The notes under the pieces are model-generated. The model did not search any database and was not told where the DNA came from. It worked only from the letters and a program-made list of their open reading frames with translations. Positions 1 to 6,293 of a DNA stretch of 7,527 nt are shown here, in pieces. Where the stretch lies: contig JACMMK010000359.1 of assembly GCA_014379045.1 (NCBI GenBank), positions 1 to 7,527 of the forward strand, given 5' to 3'. Source of the stretch: Burkholderiales bacterium. Lineage in GTDB: Bacteria > Pseudomonadota > Gammaproteobacteria > Burkholderiales > CAIKXV01. The first letter of the stretch is position 1, and every line of letters begins with the position of its first letter. Both the position numbers and the translations under genes were made by a program.

Positions 1-807
1 ACCGGGCTCGGTCAGCCGGTGCTGGTCGAGAATCGTCCCGGCGCCGGCGGCACCGTCGCCGCTGAGGCCGCGGTGCGGGCCGCGCCCGATGGATACACGA
101 TGTTCGCGGCCGATATCGGGCCGATGGCGATCGCCCCCGGTCTGTATCGCAAGCTCGCGTACGACCCGCTGCGCGATCTGGCGCCGGTGCAACTGACGAT
201 CGCGCTGCCGATCATGCTGATCGTGCATTCGTCGTTGCCGGTCAAGAACGTCGCTGAACTGGTCGCGCTCGCCAAGCGCCGGCCCGGGCAGATCGACTAC
301 GTATCGGCGGGCAGCGGCGGGATCGCGCACCTCGCCGCCGAGATGTTCCGTTTCTCGACCGGCATCGAATGGCTGCACATACCGACCAAAGGCGGCGCGC
401 AACAGGTGATCGAACTGCTCGGCGGGAATGCGCAGGTCACCTTCACCAGCGTCTCGACCTCGCAGCCGCATGTGCGCTCGGGCAGGCTGCGCGCGCTTGC
501 CGCGGCGGGGCCGAAGCGCTCGCCGTTGTTTCCGGACGTCCCGACCGTCGCCGAGTCCGGCTACCCGGGCTTTGCCGGGGATGGCTGGGGCGGCTTCGCG
601 GTGCCAGCGAAGACGCCGCCCGACGTGATCGCGCGCTTGAATGCCGAGCTGAACACGGCGTTGCGCAGCCCGGAGGTGATCGAACGGCTGTCCGGTGCGG
701 GTTTCGTGCCGATGGGCGGCACGCCGGCGGAATTCGCCGCCTTCCTGCGCAGCGAAGTCGAAAAATGGTCGCGTGTGGTGCGCGACGCGGGCGTGAAGTC
801 CGATTAG
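1..807 (+). CDS. Bug-family (TTT) periplasmic substrate-binding protein, 5' truncated
   Basis: This is the C-terminal 268 residues of a tripartite tricarboxylate transporter substrate-receptor (Bug/TctC) protein. The frame is open through position 1, so the true start and signal peptide lie upstream; family members run to about 320-330 residues, so roughly 55-60 are missing. Visible signatures are VENRPGAGG followed by the AAPDGYT segment near the beginning, the IPTKGGAQQV and LLGG ligand-cleft loops in the middle, then FPDVPTVAESGYPGF, and a C-terminal helix ending in VRDAGVK. The family binds small carboxylates or aromatic acids in the periplasm and hands them to a TctA/TctB permease. No permease gene is visible, which is usual for the many orphan Bug genes of Burkholderiales. 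The ligand cannot be inferred. The downstream SDR gene on the same strand may be functionally linked, but a 144-base gap with its own -10-like hexamer separates them. Confidence 0.93.
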   Translation, partial: TGLGQPVLVENRPGAGGTVAAEAAVRAAPDGYTMFAADIGPMAIAPGLYRKLAYDPLRDLAPVQLTIALPIMLIVHSSLPVKNVAELVALAKRRPGQIDYVSAGSGGIAHLAAEMFRFSTGIEWLHIPTKGGAQQVIELLGGNAQVTFTSVSTSQPHVRSGRLRALAAAGPKRSPLFPDVPTVAESGYPGFAGDGWGGFAVPAKTPPDVIARLNAELNTALRSPEVIERLSGAGFVPMGGTPAEFAAFLRSEVEKWSRVVRDAGVKSD

Positions 808-913
808 CTGCCGTTCCTGTACGCGCACGCGGACGCCGACACAGCGGGCGCCTTACGCAGCGCCGCACCGATCGTCGTACCCGAGCCACGACCGGTCTGC
901 GCGCCGCGACACC

Positions 914-919
914 TATAAT
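914..919 (+). promoter_or_regulatory. Candidate -10 element (TATAAT) upstream of the SDR gene
   Basis: A perfect TATAAT hexamer stands out in very GC-rich DNA, 32 bases before the SDR start codon. It would give a leader of about 25 bases. No convincing -35 hexamer is found 16-18 bases upstream, so the promoter is only suggested. The rest of the 808-951 gap shows nothing else that I can support, apart from a GAAGG ribosome binding site at 941-945, six bases before the ATG. Confidence 0.4.
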
Positions 920-951
920 CGTCGCCCCGGCATCACGCGCGAAGGCAGGCG

Positions 952-1743
952 ATGGATCTGCACCTGAAAGGCAAGATTGCGCTCGTCACCGGCGCGAGTT
1001 CCGGCATCGGTCGCGAGTCCGCGCGCACGCTCGCCGCCGAAGGTGCGAAGCTCGTTCTGGTCGCGCGCACGTTGACCAGGCTGCAGGCCGTCGCCGATGA
1101 GATCGCGCGCGACTTCGGGGTCGAGACCGAGGTGTTCTCCTGCGATCTCACCGAGGTCGATGCGCCCGAACGCGCGGTCGCGACGGCACTGGCGCGGTTC
1201 GCGCGTATCGATGTCGCGGTATGCAGCGCAGGCGCCTCGGGCAACGGCATCTTCTGGGAGATTCCGGACGCGGTGTGGGAGTCGAGCTTCCGCCTGAAAT
1301 TCATGGGGACCGTGCGCACGATGCGCGCGCTGCTCGCACCGATGCGCGCTCAGAAGGCCGGCCGCATCGTGGTGATCGCCGGCAACCTCGGTCGGCAGCC
1401 GCTGCCGCGCGGACTGCCGAGCGCGTTCGTCAACGCGGCGCTGTTGGCGGTCGTCAAGGGCGCCGCCGACGAGGTCGCGGCCGAAGGCGTGTTCATCAAT
1501 GCGGTGAGCCCCGGCCTCACGCGCACACCGCGCTTCGAAGAGCGCGTCGCGGCGCAGGTGCAGAGCACCGGCAAGAGCGCCGAGCAGATCGAGCAGCAGA
1601 TGACGCTCGCCGTTCCGAGCGGGCGGGTCAGCGAGGTGGACGAAGTCGCGCGCACGGTGGCGTGGCTCGCGTCGTCCGCCGCCGGACACATCACCGGCAC
1701 CAACGTGACGATCGATGGCGGCCACACGAAAGGCGTGACCTGA
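952..1743 (+). CDS. SDR-fold protein lacking the canonical catalytic triad
   Basis: This 263-residue protein has the length and fold marks of a classical short-chain dehydrogenase/reductase. The nucleotide-binding loop TGASSGIG is at residues 13-20, an Asp-Leu pair at 65-66, the NNAG equivalent reads CSAG at 91-94, SPG is at 186-188 and a C-terminal IDGG at 254-257. The active site is altered. The position of the catalytic Ser is Gly144 (VIAGNLG); 13 residues later, the correct spacing, the YxxxK motif reads SAFVN, so Tyr becomes Ser157 and Lys becomes Asn161. The usual structural Asn before helix 5 appears to be Lys116. From memory, a subgroup of SDRs with a similar IGNxG and NAAL active-site region exists in actinobacteria and proteobacteria, so this is probably a divergent functional subgroup and not decay: the frame is intact and the dinucleotide site is perfect. 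Redox activity by the normal mechanism is unlikely. The ATG at 952 is supported by GAAGG at 941-945. Confidence 0.88.
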   Translation: MDLHLKGKIALVTGASSGIGRESARTLAAEGAKLVLVARTLTRLQAVADEIARDFGVETEVFSCDLTEVDAPERAVATALARFARIDVAVCSAGASGNGIFWEIPDAVWESSFRLKFMGTVRTMRALLAPMRAQKAGRIVVIAGNLGRQPLPRGLPSAFVNAALLAVVKGAADEVAAEGVFINAVSPGLTRTPRFEERVAAQVQSTGKSAEQIEQQMTLAVPSGRVSEVDEVARTVAWLASSAAGHITGTNVTIDGGHTKGVT

Positions 1744-1752
1744 TCCGGCGCC

Positions 1753-1788
1753 CGCCGCGCGAAGGCCGCTGCCCTCGATCGCGCGGCG
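1753..1788. terminator. GC-rich hairpin between convergent genes, possible bidirectional terminator
   Basis: A perfect 10-bp inverted repeat (CGCCGCGCGA at 1753-1762, TCGCGCGGCG at 1779-1788) with a 16-base loop starts ten bases after the SDR stop, in the 92-base gap before the end of the converging hydrolase gene. No T-run follows on either strand, so it is not a classical intrinsic terminator. GC-rich repeats arise easily by chance here, so confidence is low. Confidence 0.3.
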
Positions 1789-1835
1789 TCTCAACTCAAT
1801 CAACGTATAGGCGTACTCAGCGCACTCGGCGCGAC

Positions 1836-2630
1836 TCAGTGGCGCGCGAGAAACGCCATCAATGCACGCTCGAACGCCTCGGGCTGTTCGACGTTAGAGA
1901 TGTGCGCTGCATTCGGGATGATCACGAGTTCCGACCCCGGCGCATTCGCCTGGATCGCCTGTGCCATCGCCACCGGCGTACCGGCATCCTGCTCGCCGAC
2001 GATCACCAGGATCGGCGCCTTGATCGTGGGCAACCGATCGGTCACGTCGATCGTCGGAATCGCCTGGCAGCAGCCGGCATAGCCGAGCGGGGGCGTCGAC
2101 CGGATCATCGCCGCGACCTCGTCGAAACGTGAGCCTCCACGGGTGCGGAAAGGTTCGGTGAACCAGCGCGCAAGCGTTCCCGCGACCAGCGGCTCCATCC
2201 CCTGGGTCGTTGCGGTCTTCACCCGCTCGGCCCACATCGCCGCCGCTTCCTTCGGGTACCGGCTCGTCGTATCGCACAGCACGAGCGTCTGCAACACGTC
2301 GGGATACTTCAACGCGAACACCTGCCCGATCATGCCGCCCATCGACAGACCGACCCAGTGCGTGCGCGTGATCTTCAAGGCATCGAGCAAGGCTTTCGCG
2401 TCGTCGGCAAGTTGCTCGAGCGTATAGGCGCCGACGGGGGCGTCGCTCTTGCCATGACCCCGTGTGTCGTAGGCGAGCACGCGATAGCGCTTTGCGAGCG
2501 TGGCGATCTGTTCGTCCCACATGTGCAGATTGCAGGCGAGAGAGTGCGACAACGTCACCCACGGCGCGGAGCCGGCGGTGTCGCCGTGGATCTGGTAGTT
2601 CACCTCGATGCCGTTGACCTTGATCTTCAC
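1836..2630 (-). CDS. Alpha/beta hydrolase, 3-oxoadipate enol-lactonase (PcaD)-like
   Basis: This 264-residue cytoplasmic alpha/beta hydrolase looks most like 3-oxoadipate enol-lactonase, the beta-ketoadipate pathway enzyme that opens the enol-lactone ring. The oxyanion region is TLSHSLACNLHMWD (26-39), where PcaD usually has a SNSLG-type sequence, followed by YDTRGHGKSD (54-63). The nucleophile elbow is GLSMGG with Ser96, the acid is Asp215 in GEQDAGTP, and the base is His243 in AAHISN, so the Ser-Asp-His triad is complete. Length is as expected for PcaD (about 260). The start is GTG at 2630, fixed by a GGAGG ribosome binding site five bases upstream. Neighbours carry no other pca genes, so it may be a paralogue acting on a different lactone or ester. 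It converges with the SDR gene and diverges from the spermidine-synthase-like gene. Family assignment is firm; substrate is inference. Confidence 0.9.
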   Translation of the reverse strand: MKIKVNGIEVNYQIHGDTAGSAPWVTLSHSLACNLHMWDEQIATLAKRYRVLAYDTRGHGKSDAPVGAYTLEQLADDAKALLDALKITRTHWVGLSMGGMIGQVFALKYPDVLQTLVLCDTTSRYPKEAAAMWAERVKTATTQGMEPLVAGTLARWFTEPFRTRGGSRFDEVAAMIRSTPPLGYAGCCQAIPTIDVTDRLPTIKAPILVIVGEQDAGTPVAMAQAIQANAPGSELVIIPNAAHISNVEQPEAFERALMAFLARH

Positions 2631-2635
2631 GCCGT

Positions 2636-2640
2636 CCTCC
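2636..2640 (-). promoter_or_regulatory. Strong ribosome binding site for the hydrolase gene
   Basis: GGAGG on the minus strand, five bases before the GTG at 2630, is the best Shine-Dalgarno sequence in the window. It decides in favour of the GTG start over internal ATG codons. Confidence 0.75.
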
Positions 2641-2645
2641 GGTAA

Positions 2646-3497
2646 ATGTCGAAAGATATTTCAGTACCTGCGATGAGTATAAGCGAAGCTCCGAAGACCT
2701 CCGCCGCGCGCGCCGCGGTCATGATCAGTGAAGCCCGCGGCCTTCGGCTGATGCACCTCGGCGACGATGCGATCCAGAGCCGGATGCACCTCGACCGACC
2801 CGATGAGCTGTCACTCGCCTACACGCGCGCGATGATGGGTGCGCTGTTGTTCCATCCGCGCGCGCGCGACTTCCTGATGATCGGTCTCGGCGGTGGTTCG
2901 CTCGCGAAGTTCATCCATCGACGACTGCCGCGGGCATGCGTGACCGCAATCGAGATCAACGCACAGGTGCTGATCGCGGCGCGCACGATGTTCGGCGTTC
3001 CGAAAGACGGCGGGCGCTTCCGGGCAGTGCTCGCCGACGGCGCGAAGTTCGTACGCACGCTGCCCGATGCGCAGTTCGACGTCGTACTGCTCGACGCCTA
3101 CTGCGGGGGGCGCCAGGTGACGGCGATCACGCGGCGCGTGTTCTATGCTCACGTACGCCGCGTGTTGCGGCCCGACGGCGTGCTCGTGGTCAACTGCATT
3201 GCCGATCAGCCTGAACTGCGCGGCTATCTCGACAACCTGTGCCGGGCATTCGACGATCGGGTGTGGGCCGTGCCGACGCCCCCCGATGACAATCTCGTGG
3301 TGTTTGCGCTCGGACCCGCTGTCGCGGAGCCGACACTGGAAGCGTTGCGCCCGCGCGCGGTGCGTTGGCAGGCGCGTCTTGCACTGCCGTTCCAGCGCTG
3401 GGTACGCGGGCTCCGTGCGGTCCCGCACAGCACTGACCGGCAACATCCGCGTGCGGCGCGCGGACTCGCCGCGCGCCCTGCGCCGTCGCGTCGGTGA
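2646..3497 (+). CDS. Spermidine-synthase-like (polyamine aminopropyltransferase-type) SAM-fold protein
   Basis: This protein of up to 283 residues has a Rossmann methyltransferase fold and resembles the spermidine-synthase-like family common in Betaproteobacteria. Homology appears to begin at about residue 27 (ISEARGLRLMHLG), followed by IQSRMHLDRPDELSLAYTR, the cofactor loop MIGLGGGSLAKF (78-89), an acidic Glu103 in AIEIN, Asp131 in LADGAKF and Asp150 in LLDAY. In true aminopropyltransferases two acids sit close together here (DxxD); the second position is Cys153, so polyamine synthesis is doubtful and the substrate is unknown. The last 30 or so residues are an Arg/Pro-rich tail beyond the usual family end. 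The ATG at 2646 has no ribosome binding site; ATG codons at 2673 and 2721 (the latter matching the homology start) are alternatives. Its stop overlaps the next start as GTGA, so it is probably coupled to the EamA exporter. Confidence 0.82.
   Translation: MSKDISVPAMSISEAPKTSAARAAVMISEARGLRLMHLGDDAIQSRMHLDRPDELSLAYTRAMMGALLFHPRARDFLMIGLGGGSLAKFIHRRLPRACVTAIEINAQVLIAARTMFGVPKDGGRFRAVLADGAKFVRTLPDAQFDVVLLDAYCGGRQVTAITRRVFYAHVRRVLRPDGVLVVNCIADQPELRGYLDNLCRAFDDRVWAVPTPPDDNLVVFALGPAVAEPTLEALRPRAVRWQARLALPFQRWVRGLRAVPHSTDRQHPRAARGLAARPAPSRR
2676..2681 (-). promoter_or_regulatory. Candidate -10 for the hydrolase gene in a shared divergent control region
   Basis: Reading the minus strand, TATACT lies about 46 bases before the hydrolase GTG and would give a leader of about 40 bases. 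The same AT-rich patch (roughly 2641-2690, unlike the surrounding GC-rich DNA) also contains a plus-strand TATAAG at 2678-2683 that could serve the divergent gene. Neither has a good -35 hexamer. The patch lies inside the annotated first codons of the plus-strand gene, which casts doubt on that gene's first start codon. Confidence 0.35.
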
Positions 3498-4423
3498 AGG
3501 GCACGCCGCATCCGGCTGCGCATCCTGTCTCTCACTGGGTGCTCCTCGCCTGTCTGGTGTTGATGTGGAGCACGACCTACCTTGCGATCAAGGTCGCGTT
3601 GACCGGCTTCGGCACGTTGACGGTGATCGCAGTGCGGCTCGTGCTCGGCACACTGGTGTTGCTGGGGATCGCCGCGGCCGCGGGCTCGCGCCTGCCGCGG
3701 ACGCGCCGCGAGTGGGGTTGGATGGTTTGGCTCGCGCTGTTGGGCAACTGCCTGCCGTTCTACTTCATCACCTGGGGCACGCAGCACATCGACAGCAGTC
3801 TGGCGGGCATCCTGGTCGCAGTGATGCCGCTCGGCGTGCTGGTCCTCGCCCACTTCGCGCTCGCCAACGAACCGGTGACGCTGCCCAAGGCGGTGGGCTT
3901 CGTCCTGGGCTTTGCGGGCGTCGTGGTGCTGATCGCGCCCGACGCGGTGGCACTGCGCAGCACCGCCAAGCTTCAGGTTCTCGGCCAGCTCTCGGTGCTC
4001 ACCGGCGCGCTGCTCTATGCGGCGAATGCGGTGTCGGCGCGCCGGATGCCGCCGATGGATTCGATCACCGTGGCGCTAGCGACCCTGCTGATCGCGACCG
4101 TCTTGATGGTCGTGTGTGCATTCGTGTTCGAAGATCCGCTCGCCTCGACGCCGCCGGCGAGCGCGGTGTGGTCGGTGCTCTGGATGGGCGTGTTTCCGAC
4201 CGGCGTGGCGACGATCGTCTACTTCCAGTTGATTCGACTCGCCGGCGCCACATTCATGTCGATAACGAACTACCTGACGCCCGGAATCACCGTGATCCTG
4301 GGCATCGTTCTGCTCGGCGAACGGCCCGGCTGGAACGCCTACGCCGGCATGGCGCTGGTCCTGGCGGGGGTTGCTTTCGCGCAGTCACCGTGGCGCCGGG
4401 TCGACAACGCGCCCAGGCCTTGA
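3494..4423 (+). CDS. EamA/DMT-superfamily inner-membrane transporter
   Basis: This 309-residue protein has the ten hydrophobic segments and the two-fold internal repeat of the drug/metabolite transporter superfamily. The first EamA half opens with a hydrophobic helix containing MWSTTYLAIK (24-33) and runs to about residue 148, with ANEPVT at 124-129 in place of the usual GE motif. The second half (about 163-297) ends with NYLTPGITVILGIVLLGERP (259-278), which contains the typical Pro and Glu residues. Family members export or import amino acids, purines, polyamines and drugs across the inner membrane; the substrate cannot be told. The GTG at 3494 overlaps the upstream stop codon (GTGA) and has no Shine-Dalgarno sequence of its own, which suggests translation by re-initiation. 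The next in-frame GTG (3539) would cut into the first membrane helix, so 3494 is preferred. Confidence 0.93.
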   Translation: MKGTPHPAAHPVSHWVLLACLVLMWSTTYLAIKVALTGFGTLTVIAVRLVLGTLVLLGIAAAAGSRLPRTRREWGWMVWLALLGNCLPFYFITWGTQHIDSSLAGILVAVMPLGVLVLAHFALANEPVTLPKAVGFVLGFAGVVVLIAPDAVALRSTAKLQVLGQLSVLTGALLYAANAVSARRMPPMDSITVALATLLIATVLMVVCAFVFEDPLASTPPASAVWSVLWMGVFPTGVATIVYFQLIRLAGATFMSITNYLTPGITVILGIVLLGERPGWNAYAGMALVLAGVAFAQSPWRRVDNAPRP

Positions 4424-4436
4424 AAGCGCACACCTG

Positions 4437-4458
4437 GCCCCAAGATTCAACTTCGGGC
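4437..4458. terminator. Weak hairpin after the EamA transporter gene
   Basis: GCCC-C-AAG and CTT-C-GGGC form a stem of seven pairs with one C-C mismatch around a six-base loop, 13 bases after the transporter stop. No T-run follows. It could help end the two-gene transcript, but the support is weak. Confidence 0.22.
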
Positions 4459-4481
4459 GAGGAAATGCCGTTATATCTATC

Positions 4482-4531
4482 GATGGCGGCTCCGGGCATC
4501 GTTCTTGAGTAAAGAACAGGCAGCCGTCATC
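4482..4531. repeat. Nested inverted repeat in the leader region of the DUF3567 gene
   Basis: The 197-base gap 4424-4620 holds no gene that I can support. In it, GATGGCGGCT (4482-4491) pairs with AGCCGTCATC (4522-4531) over ten positions with one G-T wobble. It encloses a second perfect inverted repeat, GTTCTT (4501-4506) and AAGAAC (4512-4517), around GAGTA. The inner repeat has the shape of a regulator half-site pair, and the whole could fold in RNA as a two-level stem. It lies 90-140 bases before the DUF3567 start, next to an AT-rich stretch (TTATATCTAT at 4471-4480) that may contain a promoter. No T-run follows, so it is not an obvious terminator. Confidence 0.45.
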
Positions 4532-4620
4532 CCGACGCTGTCGACGATGGCTACGCCGGGCGAACTCTGCCGCCTGGTACCGAAAGAAACCGTACTCTCG
4601 CTCGCCAAAGGTGAACGAAG

Positions 4621-4854
4621 ATGAATCTGGTGTACAACAGTCCGCAATTTTATGTGCTCGAATACCCGGCGCAGCATGGGTATGAACTCGTGGACAAGCA
4701 CTCCGGACGGGGTGCCTTCATCCAGGGCGAATTCGCGCTGAAGTTCCGCAGTTCGATCCAGGATGCCGCTGCGGAAGACCCGTCGATCGAACATATCGAC
4801 GAGTTCCTCGAGAATTTTCAGCCGCTGATGACCTTGCCGGTCGTGCTGCACTGA
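4621..4854 (+). CDS. DUF3567 family protein
   Basis: This 77-residue acidic soluble protein is recognisable as DUF3567, a small family largely confined to Betaproteobacteria and of unknown function. Landmarks are the start MNLVYNSPQFYVLEYP, then GYELVDKHSGRGAFIQGEFA (20-39), EDPSIEHIDEFL (52-63) and the typical C-terminal end LPVVLH (72-77). Members are usually about 80-95 residues; this one is at the short end, the loop before YELVDK being compact. There is no signal peptide or membrane segment. The start is supported by AAAGGTGA at 4607-4614, six bases before the ATG. It is separated from the EamA gene by 197 bases, so it is probably transcribed alone. It converges with the membrane-protein gene, and its TGA lies inside a shared hairpin. 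Confidence 0.87.
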   Translation: MNLVYNSPQFYVLEYPAQHGYELVDKHSGRGAFIQGEFALKFRSSIQDAAAEDPSIEHIDEFLENFQPLMTLPVVLH

Positions 4855-4878
4855 TACGAAGCAACTGAAGCGTATCAG
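4851..4878. terminator. Bidirectional hairpin containing both stop codons of convergent genes
   Basis: CTGATACG (4851-4858) and CGTATCAG (4871-4878) form a perfect 8-bp stem with a 12-base loop. The TGA of the DUF3567 gene lies in the left arm and the TGA of the minus-strand membrane-protein gene in the right arm, so both genes end with the same TGATACG. The symmetry and position suggest a two-way terminator or transcript-end stabiliser, although no T-run follows on either strand. Confidence 0.5.
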
Positions 4879-6293
4879 CCGAGTCCGAGTGCGCGCTTCA
4901 ATTCGCCGCGCACGCGCTCGGCAAGGGCAGATCCTTCCAGGCCGACGCCGACCAGGACGCGCTTGCGAACGGCGGTGCCAGCACGCCGCGCCTGAAGCAC
5001 CTCGCTCGCTGACAGGTGCATTTTTTCGATTGGCAGCGCGTTCGGAGCCAGGTAGACCCGTCTGACCGGGATCACCTCCTGTGAAGATTGATGCATTGCT
5101 TCGATCGGCGCGGCGCTCGCGGACAGGTGCACGCGCTCGATGTTCAGTGCCCATAGGCGGTAGACCACGCTTGGACGTGCACCTTTGCGCGTCATCGAGA
5201 TTTCAGCCTGTATGTCGCCGATGTCCGCACGCGGCAACTTTCGCTCCCAGAGCGCGATGCCGAGTACCGAGCGACGCGAGAACAGGCTCGCGTTGTCGAT
5301 GCGTACGATCAGCGTGTTGAGGATCAGGAAGGCCGCCAGCATCAGCAACGCAGCGCCCAATAGCGCGAATACGACGATCAGGAACCACGGCGCGGCGCCG
5401 GTCGTCGTGCGTGTGACGCCGGCGATCGTCGACGTCGTCACCCCGGTCGTCGCGCTCATCAGCCACACCGACCCGATGAAGATCGACGCGAACAGCAGAC
5501 ATGTAATCGACAGTCCGCGGTTGCGCAGCGGCGGATAGCGAAACTGCATTGCGCCTTCGCCACGCGTGATCTCGACCGCCTTCGCCGGCACCTGCGGCGG
5601 CACTCCGTGCCGCGACTCTTCGGGAAGGCGGGCGATCTCCGGGCTTGGCACCTCGCCGTGACGCGCGATCGGCACCTCGAATTGCCGCGTGAGCCGGAGC
5701 CCGGGCGCATCGATTCTGACGGACAGTGTCCATCGGTGCGCGCCGTCGCACGAGGTGTTGTCGTCGGTAGGAGGCAATTCAGGTGGAACGGCAAACCGGA
5801 ACAGGAGCATCGACCCCGGTCCGTTGCCTCGCACCACCGGCCGGCCTTCACGCTGCCAGACTACCGACGCGTCACGTTCGGTGTGGGTGCCGTCGTTGTC
5901 GCTGCGTTGGCTGATCGTTGTCCGCCAGCAGGTCAGGACCAACTCGACGTCGCGCTCGGTTTCCACGCGACGCGGCAATTCGATCCGCCCACCCAGGACG
6001 CCGCCGACCATGCCCGGGTCAGGATCGGGGTGCAGCGCGAGGCTCCCGTAGCGCCAGCGCGCCCCGGTCAGGCGAAGTGCGTGCAGCGCGAGTCCGACAC
6101 CGGTCAACGGGAAGACCAGCGCGATCAGAACCAGCCGGTTGCCCTTCGCGAGTTCGTCGGCAAGCGCCCACAGCAGCGGCACGCTGGCCGCGCAAAAACA
6201 CGCCGCCATGAACCAGACGACAGCGACCGCTTTGCCGCTGTGATCGGAGATCGCGCGCGCCGGCACGGTGGTCGCGCCGGTAGCGCGCGTCAA
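4875..6293 (-). CDS. Unrecognised four-TM membrane protein with C-terminal tandem repeat
   Basis: I do not recognise this 472-residue protein as a named family. Two hydrophobic helices lie at about 22-46 and 53-74. A polar stretch of about 185 residues follows, rich in alternating hydrophobic residues (GMVGGVLGGRIELPRRV near 94-110, RWTLSVRIDAPGLRL near 187-201), likely a beta-sandwich domain between membrane pairs. Two more helices are at about 261-280 and 302-329, then a C-terminal soluble region holding a tandem 12/13-residue repeat (385-434). The frame stays open upstream to an ATG at 6419, but that part overlaps the 80-residue gene and reads as Arg/Ala-rich shadow. I therefore prefer the TTG at 6293, which overlaps the upstream TGA as TTGA; a GTG at 6266 is the alternative. 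The pairing with the 80-residue gene suggests co-expression. Function is unknown. Confidence 0.75.
   Translation of the reverse strand: MTRATGATTVPARAISDHSGKAVAVVWFMAACFCAASVPLLWALADELAKGNRLVLIALVFPLTGVGLALHALRLTGARWRYGSLALHPDPDPGMVGGVLGGRIELPRRVETERDVELVLTCWRTTISQRSDNDGTHTERDASVVWQREGRPVVRGNGPGSMLLFRFAVPPELPPTDDNTSCDGAHRWTLSVRIDAPGLRLTRQFEVPIARHGEVPSPEIARLPEESRHGVPPQVPAKAVEITRGEGAMQFRYPPLRNRGLSITCLLFASIFIGSVWLMSATTGVTTSTIAGVTRTTTGAAPWFLIVVFALLGAALLMLAAFLILNTLIVRIDNASLFSRRSVLGIALWERKLPRADIGDIQAEISMTRKGARPSVVYRLWALNIERVHLSASAAPIEAMHQSSQEVIPVRRVYLAPNALPIEKMHLSASEVLQARRAGTAVRKRVLVGVGLEGSALAERVRGELKRALGLG
4992..5141 (-). repeat. Tandem 12/13-residue repeats in the membrane protein
   Basis: Four adjacent units read IERVHLSASAAP, IEAMHQSSQEVIP, VRRVYLAPNALP and IEKMHLSASEVLQ. 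The pattern is [IV]-[ER]-x-[VM]-[HY]-[LQ]-[SA], and three of the four units end in Pro. Units 1-2 against 3-4 form a 25-residue duplication with about half the residues identical. The DNA shows it too: GACAGGTGCA occurs at 5011-5020 and 5122-5131. The short regular period suggests a small beta-solenoid or an expanding repeat tract. Confidence 0.65.

Noticed and set aside
913..1803. 296-codon minus-strand open frame antisense to the SDR gene
   Set aside because: His/Arg/Ala-rich with no family features, and fully explained as the complement of the SDR reading frame.
3145..4512. Long plus-strand open frame of 455 codons overlapping the SAM-fold and EamA genes
   Set aside because: Arg/Ala/Gly-rich composition with no recognisable motif; it overlaps two well-supported genes in another frame and is a GC-rich shadow.
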